From positions 1 to 64,000 of the forward strand of contig OMZE01000012.1 of assembly GCA_900315455.1 (NCBI GenBank): a stretch of DNA of 64,000 nucleotides, read 5' to 3'. This document shows, one piece after another, positions 8,887-18,180 of this stretch (position 1 is its first letter; each line of letters starts with the position of its first letter). The stretch comes from an uncultured Prevotellaceae bacterium. Lineage in GTDB: Bacteria > Bacteroidota > Bacteroidia > Bacteroidales > Bacteroidaceae. The position numbers and the translations under genes are program-made. The notes under the pieces are model-generated. The model saw nothing but the letters and a program-made list of their open reading frames with translations, made no database searches and was not told the origin of the DNA.

Positions 8887-9462
8887 CTATTCCAGTTGAC
8901 GCTTGTAGGCGTAGATGCCCTTTTCGTTCTCCAGATAGAGAGAGTCGTTGCCGATGGAGAGAATATTAAAGGTATCCTTGGAGAGCACGAGTTTGCCATT
9001 GAGGATTTTCCACTCCGTGTAGGGGTTCGACTCATTCTGCACGTGCGACTCCACCACGCCACCGTCCTTGATTTCAAAATTCTTGGCGAGGCTGGTCCAA
9101 CGCCCCATGAGCGAAGTGACGTTGATGGCTTTCCTCACCACCAGTCCCTCTTCACCTGGGGTAGCCATGACAGCCATCTTGTTGCCGTCGTAGAGACCGC
9201 CACATACCACGTCGCCGACGACCAGGCTGTCTTCAGGACTGAGGTATTGCTCCTCAACGATGAAGTCGAGGGTGTCGCCGTCTATCTGCACCAACTGGAA
9301 AGAGTGGCTGGTAGCGTTGACACATTCTCCGAATTTTGTCTCATCACCTTGTGCGACGGCCTTCGTCTCCTTGATGACGGGGATGTTTGCTTCTTTCTTA
9401 TCCGTACAACCTACGGCCATCAGTGCCAATGCAGCAACGAATGTGATTTTTGTTATTTTCAT
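8887..9462 (-). CDS. Lipoprotein with lipocalin-like domain
   Basis: 191 residues. Lipobox MAVGC puts the lipidated Cys at position 19; the following T-D-K-K is not a clear surface-export signal, so a periplasm-facing location is likely. The last ~80 residues (MGRWTSLAKNFEI, YTEWKILNGKLVL, LSIGNDSLYLENEKGIYAYKR) look like the lipocalin-like domains common in small Bacteroidetes lipoproteins. No specific ligand can be named. It lies between mazG and rnz. Confidence 0.7.
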   Translation of the reverse strand: MKITKITFVAALALMAVGCTDKKEANIPVIKETKAVAQGDETKFGECVNATSHSFQLVQIDGDTLDFIVEEQYLSPEDSLVVGDVVCGGLYDGNKMAVMATPGEEGLVVRKAINVTSLMGRWTSLAKNFEIKDGGVVESHVQNESNPYTEWKILNGKLVLSKDTFNILSIGNDSLYLENEKGIYAYKRQLE

Positions 9463-9483
9463 GCCTATAAAAATATTCAGTTT

Positions 9484-10275
9484 TCAATTATTGTTTTCTG
9501 TTTTCTTTGCCTCTTCCCACAGTTTATCCATCTCTGCCAACGTCATCTCGGTAAGCGGCTTTCCCTCGCGGATGGAGTGTTGCTCCACATAGTTGAACCG
9601 TCGGATGAACTTCTGGTTGGTTTGTTCGAGGGCGTTGTCGGGGTTGAGGTGATAGAGCCGGGCAGCATTGATGACACTGAAAAGGAAGTCGCCGAGTTCT
9701 GCCGTCGACCGTTCCTTGTCGTCACGTTCCAGTTCGGCTTGCAACTCATCGAGTTCCTCTCTCACCTTTGCCCAAACATCCTCACGCTTGTCCCAGTCGA
9801 ATCCCACATTGCGGGCTTTGTCCTGTATGCGGTAGGCCTTGATAAGACTCGGCAGCGCCTGTGGCACCCCCGAGAGCACGGTCTTGTTGCCGTCTTTCTC
9901 ACGCAGTTTGATTTGTTCCCAGTTCTGCAACACCTTCTCTGCAGACTCTGCCACCACCTCACCATAGACGTGAGGGTGGCGGAAGATGAGTTTGTCGGCC
10001 TGTTTCTGACAGACATCTGCCACGTCGAAGTCGCCTTTTTCCTGGCCGATCAGGGAATAGAAGCAAACGTGCATGAGCACGTCGCCCAGTTCCTTGCAGA
10101 TGTTCTTACTGTCGTCTTTCATCAATGCGTCGCACAACTCAAACACCTCTTCGATGGTGTTGGGCCTCAGGCTCTCGTTGGTCTGCTTCCTGTCCCAGGG
10201 ACATTCCACACGCAGGCGGTCGAGAACATCGAGGAGCCGTCCGAACGCTTCTATTTTTTCTTCTCTTGAGTGCAT
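9484..10275 (-). CDS. mazG: Nucleoside triphosphate pyrophosphohydrolase MazG
   Basis: 263 residues with two MazG domains. The N-terminal one has 'CPWDRKQTNESL' and the metal-binding EExxE/ExxD set ('EEVFELCDAL', 'ELGDVLMHV'). The second repeats the pattern ('VREELDELQAEL', 'ELGDFLFSVINAAR'). It hydrolyses NTPs and dNTPs to the monophosphate and pyrophosphate, clearing aberrant nucleotides and tuning ppGpp. Length is typical of E. coli-type MazG. It precedes the lipoprotein gene by 21 nt. Confidence 0.96.
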   Translation of the reverse strand: MHSREEKIEAFGRLLDVLDRLRVECPWDRKQTNESLRPNTIEEVFELCDALMKDDSKNICKELGDVLMHVCFYSLIGQEKGDFDVADVCQKQADKLIFRHPHVYGEVVAESAEKVLQNWEQIKLREKDGNKTVLSGVPQALPSLIKAYRIQDKARNVGFDWDKREDVWAKVREELDELQAELERDDKERSTAELGDFLFSVINAARLYHLNPDNALEQTNQKFIRRFNYVEQHSIREGKPLTEMTLAEMDKLWEEAKKTENNN

Positions 10276-10342
10276 GGTTGAAACATTAATATATTAGTGG
10301 AGACCCCACCGAAGAATAACCGCTCCCCCGGAAGGCCAGCGC

Positions 10343-11149
10343 CTATTGAGGAGATTCCGGGAAGATAATCTCATTCATCAGCCGCTCCAAGTCGTTGAGC
10401 GAGTGTTCTTTCGGCCACTCCTCGCCCGAGGAGGTGATGCGAGTGCCATCGGCATAGACCATGGTGAGCGACCAGTGTATGCCATCGAGCACCCTTTCCA
10501 TGGGGATGTTTGGCAAGTTAATCCTACGGAAGAAATATCCAGGATGAATCTGGTAGAAATGCTGTTCGGAGAACAAGGCACGGATACGCTCCAGTCCACC
10601 TTTTGCCACCTCCTTTGGTGTTTCCTGCCATCCAGTCTTGGCTATGTCTTTGTCGCCCTCGCCCTTCTCCAGGCTCATGGGCATACGGGGGTTGTGTGCC
10701 ATCCCGCTGAAATCAAACTTCACATACACCAACTCTCCTTGAGGTTCTGCACGCTGTTCTGCCTGGCGGTTGCGTTCCAGACGGGAACATTCTTCGGTGA
10801 AACACTTATACCTGAGTTGCTCGTGCTCCACACTCCGTGTGGTGCGCCTGCGCTGCACGGTATCCTCTACCACGTATTTGATGGCAGGCAAGATGAACTC
10901 GTTTTCCTCATAACGCGCCTTCATGCTGTCGGAGAGCAGATGAAGCGCCTCGGTGCTGAGTTCTTCAAGCGCATAGATACCTTTTTCACACTCGCGGTCG
11001 TTTGTCATCATCTTGGGCAAGGGCTTGCGCGACGATGGGTTGCGCAGCATCTTCCTCACGAGGTCGAGTTGCTGACTGCCATAAGTCTGCTGAGCCTGAG
11101 CGCTCAGGCACAGCAAGAACAGTGTAAGGAATAAAGAAAGTTTTCTCAT
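10343..11149 (-). CDS. Exported protein of unknown function
   Basis: 268 residues. A clear signal peptide (MRKLSLFLTLFLLCLSAQAQ) is followed by a charged, mostly helical region up to about 150 (including 'RNRQAEQRAEPQGE') and a more globular C-terminus with 'GGLERIRALFSEQHFYQIHPGY' split by aromatic residues. No catalytic motif is recognised. First gene of the leftward run toward rnz. A TATCTTTG -7 element lies 18 nt upstream on the same strand. Confidence 0.7.
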   Translation of the reverse strand: MRKLSLFLTLFLLCLSAQAQQTYGSQQLDLVRKMLRNPSSRKPLPKMMTNDRECEKGIYALEELSTEALHLLSDSMKARYEENEFILPAIKYVVEDTVQRRRTTRSVEHEQLRYKCFTEECSRLERNRQAEQRAEPQGELVYVKFDFSGMAHNPRMPMSLEKGEGDKDIAKTGWQETPKEVAKGGLERIRALFSEQHFYQIHPGYFFRRINLPNIPMERVLDGIHWSLTMVYADGTRITSSGEEWPKEHSLNDLERLMNEIIFPESPQ

Positions 11150-11166
11150 GTTTTCTTTTCTTTTTG

Positions 11167-11194
11167 CAAAGATACGACAAATTCTTTATCCAAC
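11167..11194 (-). promoter_or_regulatory. Putative promoter of the exported-protein/mazG/rnz run
   Basis: On the minus strand TATCTTTG (11174 to 11167) matches the Bacteroidetes -7 box. GTTG 16 nt further upstream is a weak -33 element with shorter than usual spacing. Confidence 0.45.
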
Positions 11195-11260
11195 AGGCTT
11201 AAATTATTGGATTTTTTTATACTTTTGTACCCTTAAAAGAAAATAGGTATAAAATATAAT

Positions 11261-13960
11261 ATGGAATTAGCAAGTAAGTACACCCCACAGGACGTGGAGT
11301 CGAAATGGTACCAGTATTGGCTTGACCACAAGTTATTCAGTTCAAAACCCGATGGCCGTGAGCCATATACCATCGTCATCCCCCCACCCAACGTGACGGG
11401 AGTTCTACACATGGGACATATGCTCAACAACACCATCCAGGACATCCTGGTGCGACGAGCCCGTATGGAAGGAAAGAACGCCTGTTGGGTGCCCGGCACC
11501 GACCACGCCTCTATTGCCACCGAAGCCAAGGTGGTGAAGAAATTGTCGGAACAGGGCGTGAAGAAGCACGACCTCACCAGGGAGCAGTTTCTGGAGCATG
11601 CCTGGGACTGGACCCATGAGCACGGTGGCATCATCCTGAAGCAACTGCGCCGTCTGGGTGCCTCATGCGACTGGGACCGCACCGCTTTCACCATGGACGA
11701 GAAGCGCAGCAAGAGCGTCATCAAGGTGTTTGTAGACCTTTACAACAAAGGCTACATCTACCGTGGTCTCCGCATGGTGAACTGGGACCCGAAAGCCCTT
11801 ACCGCCCTCTCTACCGAGGAGGTGATATACAGGGAGGAGCAGAGTCATCTCTTCCATCTGAAATACTACGTTGACGGTCTCACCACCCTCGACAACGAGT
11901 CGGCCCTGGCTGAGGAAGGCAATGTCATCCACAAGGATGCCAAAGGCTATTATGCCGTAGTGGCCACCACCCGTCCGGAGACCATCATGGGCGACACCGC
12001 CATGTGCATCAACCCCAAGGACCCGAAAAACCAATGGCTGAAAGGCCGCAAGGTCATTGTTCCCCTTGTGGGCCGCGTGATTCCGGTGATTGAGGACCGC
12101 TACGTAGACATCGAGTTTGGTACAGGCTGCCTGAAGGTGACACCCGCCCACGATACCAACGACTATATGCTGGGCAAGACCCACAATTTGGAAACCATCG
12201 ACATCTTCAATGCCGATGCCACCATCTCGGAAGCCAGTCCTCTGTATGTGGGCATGGACCGCATGGACTGCCGCAAGCAGATTGTGATAGACCTCAAGGA
12301 TGCTGGTCTGATGGAGCGTGTGGAAGACTACACCAACAAGGTAGGCTATTCGGAGCGTAATCCCGACACTGCCATTGAGCCCCGTCTCTCGCTGCAGTGG
12401 TTCCTCAGCATGAAGCACTTCGCTGAAATCGCCTTGAAACCAGTGATGGAAGGCGAGATGCAGTTCTATCCTGCCAAGTACAAGAACACCTACAAGAATT
12501 GGCTGGAGAACATCCAAGACTGGTGTATCTCACGCCAGTTGTGGTGGGGACACCGCATCCCGGCATACTATTACAATGATGCCGATGACTTCGTGGTGGC
12601 GGAGACTCCCGAGAAAGCCCTCCTGCTCGCGCGTGAGAAGAGCGGCAACGCACAGTTGCAAGTCGGCGACCTGCGCCAGGATGAGGATGCCCTCGACACC
12701 TGGTTCTCGTCGTGGCTCTGGCCCATCAGCCTCTTCGACGGCATCAACAACCCCGGCAACGAAGAAATCAAGTATTACTATCCCACCTCCGACCTCGTGA
12801 CAGCCCCCGACATCATTTTCTTCTGGGTGGCACGCATGATTATGGCCGGTGAGGAGTATATGGGCACATTCCCCTTCAAGAACGTCTATTTCACCGGTAT
12901 CGTGCGCGACAAACTGGGCAGAAAGATGTCGAAGAGCCTCGGCAACTCCCCCGACCCCATCGAACTCATCGACAAGTATGGAGCCGACGGCGTGCGTATG
13001 GGCATGATGCTCTCTGCCCCTGCCGGCAACGACATTCTCTTCGACGAGGTCCTCTGCGAACAGGGACGCAACTTCAACAACAAGATATGGAATGCCTTCC
13101 GTCTGGTGAAAGGACTTGAGGTGGCCGACATCGAACAGCCTACGGAGTGCCGCATCGCCACGGAATGGTTTGCAGCCAAACTGCGTGAGGCGAATGCAGA
13201 ACTCAACGACCACTTCAGCAAATATCGCATTTCTGATGCGCTGATGACCGTATACCGACTGTTCTGGGACGAGTTCTCCAGTTGGTACCTGGAAATGGTG
13301 AAGCCTGCCTACGGCTCTCCCATCGACCGCAAGACATTGGAGACGACCCTTGGTTATTTCGATACGTTGCTCAAGATGCTGCATCCGTTCATGCCCTTCA
13401 TTACCGAGGAACTGTGGCAGCACCTCTACGACCGCGCCGAGGGCGAAAGCATCATGCGCGAGTGTCTGAATGTAGAAGCACCGAAGGAAGGCGACAGCGA
13501 CATCATTACCAACATCGAGAAGGTGAAGCAAGTGGTGTCGGGCGTGCGCCTGGTGCGCAACCAGAAAGTCATTGCCCCCAAAGAGAAACTTCCCCTGCAA
13601 GTGGTAGCAACCGACAGTTATGCGCGCTTTGCCGAAGTCATCACCAAGATGGCCAACCTTGAGTCGTTTGATGTGGTGGACAGCAAGCCTGCCGATGCCG
13701 CGCAGTTCATGGTAGGTACTGACGAGTTTGCCGTACCACTTGGCAGTCTCATCGACGTGGCTGCCGAGATAGAGAAGCAAGAGGCGCAGTTGAAACACCT
13801 CGAAGGCTTCCTCGCCGGTGTGGAAAAGAAACTGTCGAACGAGCGTTTCGTCGCCAATGCCCCAGAGGCGGTGGTTGCGCTGGAGCGCAAGAAGCGCAGC
13901 GATGCCACAGAGAAAATCGCGTCGCTGAAAGCCTCGCTCGCCGAACTGAAGAAAAAATGA
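11261..13960 (+). CDS. valS: Valine-tRNA ligase
   Basis: 899 residues, class I aminoacyl-tRNA synthetase. HIGH motif is HMGH at 50-53; KMSKS is at 555-559. The editing (CP1) domain with '[13 protein letters not shown]' is present. The anticodon-binding domain and the C-terminal coiled-coil arm ('[18 protein letters not shown]') are complete. It charges tRNA-Val and edits threonine. Length matches bacterial ValS (880-950). A -7-like TACTTTTG is at 11220-11227. A strong hairpin terminator follows the stop by 8 nt. Confidence 0.98.
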   Translation: MELASKYTPQDVESKWYQYWLDHKLFSSKPDGREPYTIVIPPPNVTGVLHMGHMLNNTIQDILVRRARMEGKNACWVPGTDHASIATEAKVVKKLSEQGVKKHDLTREQFLEHAWDWTHEHGGIILKQLRRLGASCDWDRTAFTMDEKRSKSVIKVFVDLYNKGYIYRGLRMVNWDPKALTALSTEEVIYREEQSHLFHLKYYVDGLTTLDNESALAEEGNVIHKDAKGYYAVVATTRPETIMGDTAMCINPKDPKNQWLKGRKVIVPLVGRVIPVIEDRYVDIEFGTGCLKVTPAHDTNDYMLGKTHNLETIDIFNADATISEASPLYVGMDRMDCRKQIVIDLKDAGLMERVEDYTNKVGYSERNPDTAIEPRLSLQWFLSMKHFAEIALKPVMEGEMQFYPAKYKNTYKNWLENIQDWCISRQLWWGHRIPAYYYNDADDFVVAETPEKALLLAREKSGNAQLQVGDLRQDEDALDTWFSSWLWPISLFDGINNPGNEEIKYYYPTSDLVTAPDIIFFWVARMIMAGEEYMGTFPFKNVYFTGIVRDKLGRKMSKSLGNSPDPIELIDKYGADGVRMGMMLSAPAGNDILFDEVLCEQGRNFNNKIWNAFRLVKGLEVADIEQPTECRIATEWFAAKLREANAELNDHFSKYRISDALMTVYRLFWDEFSSWYLEMVKPAYGSPIDRKTLETTLGYFDTLLKMLHPFMPFITEELWQHLYDRAEGESIMRECLNVEAPKEGDSDIITNIEKVKQVVSGVRLVRNQKVIAPKEKLPLQVVATDSYARFAEVITKMANLESFDVVDSKPADAAQFMVGTDEFAVPLGSLIDVAAEIEKQEAQLKHLEGFLAGVEKKLSNERFVANAPEAVVALERKKRSDATEKIASLKASLAELKKK

Positions 13961-13968
13961 CCCTATCA

Positions 13969-14012
13969 TCAAGCCCTTTTGAAAGAACACCTTTCAAAAG
14001 GGCTTGATTGCC
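13969..14012 (+). terminator. Strong stem-loop terminator after valS
   Basis: A perfect 17-bp stem (TCAAGCCCTTTTGAAAG at 13969-13985 with its complement at 13991-14007) has a 5-nt loop AACAC. There is only a weak T-tract after it, so it may also act as an mRNA 3'-end stabiliser. Confidence 0.75.
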
Positions 14013-14073
14013 TCTTATCGCCTAAAAACCTTTGATACCAGAAAACTCTATACCACCTAATACCCATCACCCC

Positions 14074-16365
14074 ATGAAACGCAAGACATTATTATCCATT
14101 CTTTTTCTCGTCGTCTCCCTGCTTTGCGACGCACAAGTGATTACTCAGCAACAGGCACGACAGAAGGCCTTGTCGTTTATGCAACTGCAAGGCATGCCGA
14201 CGAAGAAAGGCCTTGTGGCGGCGAAAATTTCACGTCCTCAGGCCCAGCCTGCCCCTTACTATGTTTTCAATGCCACTGAAGGCAAGGGTTTCGTCATCGT
14301 CTCTGCCGACGAGCGCACCGAAGAGATTCTAGGCTATGGCATGGACAGCCAGTTTGATGAAACCCGACTTTCCGAGACCATGCGGATATGGCTGGAAGGA
14401 TATGCCAACCAGATTGATGCTGTGCAAGACGGCCGGATGGAGACAAAGCCCCTGTATGTGGAGAACCACGCCCCCATCGGCAAACTGGTGTCCTCCATGT
14501 GGGGACAAGGCGACGACACCGCCGAGGGTGAGGCCTACAACCAACTCTGTCCCACCATCGACGGGAAACATTGCATGACGGGATGCGCTGCTACCGCCAT
14601 GGCACAGGTGATGCGCTACTACGAATGGCCGAAAGCCTATACTGCCGTGATTCCCGGATACACCCCCAATGAGGACATCGGTTACCTGTCATCGCTCTCG
14701 AAACTGAAATTCTCCTGGAACGACATGGTAGACCGCTACGACGAGGGGCAGACGGCGGCTCAGCAGAAAGCCGTAGCACAACTCATGCGCTACTGCGGAC
14801 AGGCCTTGGAAATAAACTATGGCACCGACGCCTCCTCAGCATCCGCCAGCAGTTTTACCAAGGCCCTGCGCGACTACTTCAACTATGACGTGAACACACG
14901 CTATGTGAGACGTTCCGACTATTCTGCCGAAGGATGGGACAATCTGATTTACAACGAGTTGAAGCACGGGCGGCCAGTCATCTACCATGGTTCCAACCCT
15001 GGAGGAGGACATGCCTTCGTCTGCGACGGCTACGACGGGAATGGATTCTACCACATCAACTGGGGATGGGACGGCTACTGCAACGGCTTCTTCAAACTGT
15101 CGATACTCAACCCCAGAGGTGGCGGTACGGGAAGCAGCACCTCGAACAATGGCTATTCCTCCGACCAAGGTGCCGAAGTGGGTATCCAGAAACCCACCGA
15201 CACCACTGACGAGAAGCGCACGCTCACGCTCGACGACTTCACCAACGAAGGACATACGCTGATGGCACAGTACTGCAACCTCACTGGCTTGCCCGGTGAC
15301 TTTGAATATGGGTTTGCCTATCAGGATGAGAGCATGTTTGGCGGCAGCACGTTTAAAGTGCGTAAAACCACCGCCCATTACGAGCATTACGATGTCAACA
15401 CCTACAACCTCAACCTCGACAACATGTCGCTTGACAACGGCACCTATCGTTTCTATCCCTATGCCATCCTCTCAGGGTGCGGGTGGTATCATGTCATCGG
15501 CGACTACAAGAAATATTATGAAGTGAAGTTCAGCGGTGGACAGGCAACATCCATCACCTATCATCCACGTGCCCAAATGGTTATCGAAAACGTAGAGTTT
15601 GTGGGCAACAAGATAGTGAACCAGCCTCAGGAAGTAAAGATTACCGTAAGCAACAACGGTGAGGAATACAGCGACCTCTTCTATCTCTTCGCTTCTCGGA
15701 CGAACAACAAGGGCGAGACTGTCGACGAGGTGAACATGCCCATAGAGTCGGGAGCAACGGAGCAGGCCTCACTCTACTTCTTGCCCGATGCCACCGGGAA
15801 ATGGAAGATATGGCTCGACATTCTGGAAGATGGCTCCAACAACCTCTCCCCCTGGGAGGTGGACATCAAGGCTGCTCCCACCTCGGCGACCAACCTCAGT
15901 GTTGTGTCTTACGAAATCGACTCCTATACCGATGCCGTGTTCAGGGTGAAGATACGCAACAACAATTCTGATGGGTATTACATGCCTATCTACTGCTACC
16001 TGTTCGAAGAATCCAAGACCTACAACATTGCCTACGACAAGACACAGAATCTTAACATTGCCCCCCATCAGACAGCAGACCTGTCATTCCGTTTCGAGAG
16101 CCTGCAGATGGGCCACAACTATGCCTTGCGGATGAGGGCATACACCGACCACCAGTCGAAGACCCTCGACTGGCTGGGCAGCCGTTACACCTTTACGGTG
16201 AACAGTGTCTTCGACCCCGTCGACGTGCCGGAGATACCCATTCCCACCACGGTTTCCTCTGATGTCTATTCCATCTCAGGGGTGCTCGTAAGAAAGAATG
16301 CCACCACCCTCGACGGACTGCCCAAAGGCATATACATCGTCAACGGGAAGAAAGTTATCTATTAA
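14074..16365 (+). CDS. C10-family cysteine protease (streptopain/interpain-like), secreted by T9SS
   Basis: 763 residues from the ATG at 14074, chosen because it opens a signal peptide (MKRKTLLSILFLVVSLLCDAQ); the frame extends upstream to 14032. An N-terminal propeptide of the Spi/C10 type precedes the catalytic domain. Nucleophile Cys171 is in 'MTGCAATAMAQVM' and the catalytic His313 in 'GGGHAFVCDGY'; 'HINWGWDG' follows. These are the hallmarks of streptopain (SpeB) and Prevotella interpain A. After about residue 380 there are several beta-sandwich domains, and the C-terminus (DVYSISGVLV... GIYIVNGKKVIY) is a Prevotella-type sorting tail. Role: extracellular proteolysis. Confidence 0.93.
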   Translation: MKRKTLLSILFLVVSLLCDAQVITQQQARQKALSFMQLQGMPTKKGLVAAKISRPQAQPAPYYVFNATEGKGFVIVSADERTEEILGYGMDSQFDETRLSETMRIWLEGYANQIDAVQDGRMETKPLYVENHAPIGKLVSSMWGQGDDTAEGEAYNQLCPTIDGKHCMTGCAATAMAQVMRYYEWPKAYTAVIPGYTPNEDIGYLSSLSKLKFSWNDMVDRYDEGQTAAQQKAVAQLMRYCGQALEINYGTDASSASASSFTKALRDYFNYDVNTRYVRRSDYSAEGWDNLIYNELKHGRPVIYHGSNPGGGHAFVCDGYDGNGFYHINWGWDGYCNGFFKLSILNPRGGGTGSSTSNNGYSSDQGAEVGIQKPTDTTDEKRTLTLDDFTNEGHTLMAQYCNLTGLPGDFEYGFAYQDESMFGGSTFKVRKTTAHYEHYDVNTYNLNLDNMSLDNGTYRFYPYAILSGCGWYHVIGDYKKYYEVKFSGGQATSITYHPRAQMVIENVEFVGNKIVNQPQEVKITVSNNGEEYSDLFYLFASRTNNKGETVDEVNMPIESGATEQASLYFLPDATGKWKIWLDILEDGSNNLSPWEVDIKAAPTSATNLSVVSYEIDSYTDAVFRVKIRNNNSDGYYMPIYCYLFEESKTYNIAYDKTQNLNIAPHQTADLSFRFESLQMGHNYALRMRAYTDHQSKTLDWLGSRYTFTVNSVFDPVDVPEIPIPTTVSSDVYSISGVLVRKNATTLDGLPKGIYIVNGKKVIY

Positions 16366-16537
16366 AAAGAGTGTGTCAAAAGCGAATGAGTGCGCTTCGC
16401 GCAGAAATCTCACAAATCGTTACAAATCAAACAAATAACAAATAGAAAAAAAGATTTTAAAGATTTGCATAGATTTGAAAGATTTCTCGCCGTAGGCGAC
16501 TAAAAAATCAATTTGACACGTCCTCATTGAAATTGAG

Positions 16538-16607
16538 ACGAACACGAATCAACCAAATCTACACGAAAAAACATTTTCTTATTCGTGTGAGGTTGATTCG
16601 TGTTCGT
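16538..16607. terminator. Large inverted repeat between convergent genes
   Basis: 17-nt arms ACGAACACGAATCAACC (16538-16554) and its exact complement (16591-16607) enclose a second short stem (ACACGAA/TTCGTGT, 16561-16567 and 16582-16588). It stands between the C10 protease (+) and alanine dehydrogenase (-), so a bidirectional terminator is likely. Two small hairpins (TGCGC-TTC-GCGCA near 16390, TCGCC-GTA-GGCGA near 16487) precede it. Confidence 0.6.
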
Positions 16608-16643
16608 TATGATAAATTAGACGGTAAAGCCCTATGGCCAATC

Positions 16644-17750
16644 TTACAAGACTATCTCTTCATACGGCAGGTTGAAGACATCCGCCACGGCCTTGTAGGT
16701 GACCTTTCCTTCCACCACGTTGAGTCCCTTGAAGAGTGCGGGGTCGTCCTTGCATGCCTTCTTCCATCCCTTGTCTGCCAAGGCGAGAGCATAGCGCAGC
16801 GTGGCATTGGTGAGGGCGATGGTCGACGTGTTGGGCACGGCGCCAGGGATATTGGCAACGGCATAGTGCACGATTCCGTCGACGGTATAAACCGGTTCGG
16901 AGTGTGTGGTGGGTTTTGAGGTCTCGAAGCACCCGCCTTGGTCGATGGCCACATCGACGAGTACGGTGCCCGGCTGCATGAGTTTCAGCATGTCGCGGGT
17001 GATGAGTCGCGGTGCCTTGTCGCCGGGGATGAGCACCGAACCAATGACGATATCGACATCTGCCAGTTCACGCTTGATGTTATGCTTGTTGGAGTAGACC
17101 GGAACCACGTTGGCGGGCATCTCTGCCGTGAGTCGTCGCAACAGCGGCAGTGAAATATCTGTGATGATGACCTGCGCCCCCATGCCAGCAGCCACGCGAG
17201 CAGCAGCCTGTCCCACGACGCCACCGCCAAGGACGAGCACCTTAGCCGGTTTCACTCCAGGAACGCCACAGATGAGTTTTCCCTTTCCACCCTTTGTCTT
17301 TTGCAGGTAGTATGCGCCATTGATGGTAGCCATGCGTCCTGCCACCTCGCTCATCGGGATGAGGAGCGGCAGCGAGCGGTCGGGCAACTGCACGGTCTCG
17401 TATGCCACGCATACAGCCCCACTCTTGATCATTGCGTCGGTGAGGGGCTTGTCGCAAGCGAAATGGAAATAGGTGAAGAGCACCTGTCCCTTTTTCACCA
17501 GTTTATACTCTGGTTCGATGGGTTCTTTCACCTTCACAATCATATCGGCCACGGCATAAGTCTCTTCGATAGTAGGCAAAATCTTTGCGCCCACTTTCAC
17601 ATATTCATCATCGCTGAAGCCGCTACCTTCACCGGCGGTATGCTGCACATAGACCTCATGGCCATGATGCACGAGTTCGGCCACTCCTGCGGGAGTCATT
17701 CCCACACGGTTCTCATTGTTCTTAATCTCTTTTGGAATACCAATTTTCAT
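16644..17750 (-). CDS. ald: Alanine dehydrogenase
   Basis: 368 residues from the ATG at 17750 (MKIGIPKEIKNNENRV), which matches the canonical start of the family; the frame extends upstream to 17777. The N-terminal catalytic domain has 'RVGMTPAGV' and 'FTYFHFA'. The NAD-binding domain has 'VLVLGGGVVGQAAA' near residue 170, and 'VDVAIDQGGCFET' follows. It catalyses reversible NAD-dependent deamination of L-alanine to pyruvate and ammonia in the cytoplasm. Length is typical (371). A TACCTTTG -7 box is at 17798-17791. Confidence 0.96.
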   Translation of the reverse strand: MKIGIPKEIKNNENRVGMTPAGVAELVHHGHEVYVQHTAGEGSGFSDDEYVKVGAKILPTIEETYAVADMIVKVKEPIEPEYKLVKKGQVLFTYFHFACDKPLTDAMIKSGAVCVAYETVQLPDRSLPLLIPMSEVAGRMATINGAYYLQKTKGGKGKLICGVPGVKPAKVLVLGGGVVGQAAARVAAGMGAQVIITDISLPLLRRLTAEMPANVVPVYSNKHNIKRELADVDIVIGSVLIPGDKAPRLITRDMLKLMQPGTVLVDVAIDQGGCFETSKPTTHSEPVYTVDGIVHYAVANIPGAVPNTSTIALTNATLRYALALADKGWKKACKDDPALFKGLNVVEGKVTYKAVADVFNLPYEEIVL

Positions 17751-18113
17751 AGTCTTACAGGATTTTATGTTATACATTCAGGTGTGATATCAAAGGTATT
17801 TTCAGCATTTTGCTGCTTTTTTATCCCGAAAAGCGAATTGGGCAACACTCAAAATGGAGCCCAGAATAACAACTTTGCCAAGCCTTCGGCTTGGGGGTCA
17901 CAACCACTCCCACCTCTCCTTGTCCTAAGGAGAGGCCTCGACCCACCCCCCGTCCCCCGCCCTCTCCAGGGCGGTGGCTCAACCGCTCGATTGTTTGTGC
18001 GGGCTTCGCCCACGTTTACTCCAACTTAGTTTTATGGAAGATGGAATAACTTTGCGATCCATCGCAAAGATAAAAAAAATCATGATTGGTTGTACCGATT
18101 TGGTCGAAAAAAT
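17751..18113. repeat. Intergenic region with a run of GC-rich hairpins
   Basis: No gene. Four separate stem-loops follow each other: 17878-17894 (CCAAGCC-TTC-GGCTTGG), 17913-17935 (CCTCTCCTT..AAGGAGAGG), 17957-17974 (CCGCCCT..AGGGCGG) and 17997-18013 (GTGcGGGC-TTC-GCCCAC). Near 18052-18069 there is CTTTGCGA-TCCA-TCGCAAAG, whose right arm overlaps a minus-strand TATCTTTG -7 box (18072-18065) that could drive ald from a distance. Confidence 0.6.
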
Positions 18114-18164
18114 GCAAAAAAATTATCCATTTTGCCACACTTACTTGTGTCAAAATGGATAATT
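18114..18164 (-). terminator. Rho-independent terminator of the LRR/dockerin gene
   Basis: 14-bp stem arms AATTATCCATTTTG (18121-18134) and its complement (18151-18164), with an inner ACAC/GTGT pairing. On the minus strand it is followed by a run of T (A-run 18114-18120 on the plus strand). Confidence 0.88.
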
Positions 18165-18180
18165 CCATGCCCCATCGGTG

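Noticed and set aside
8896-10269. 457-codon plus-strand frame across the lipoprotein and mazG
   Set aside because: It runs opposite to two well-supported genes and has no recognisable domain.
12530-13990. 486-codon open frame on the minus strand inside valS
   Set aside because: It is antisense to a complete valS with all class I motifs. It shows no family features. Long antisense frames are common in GC-rich coding DNA.
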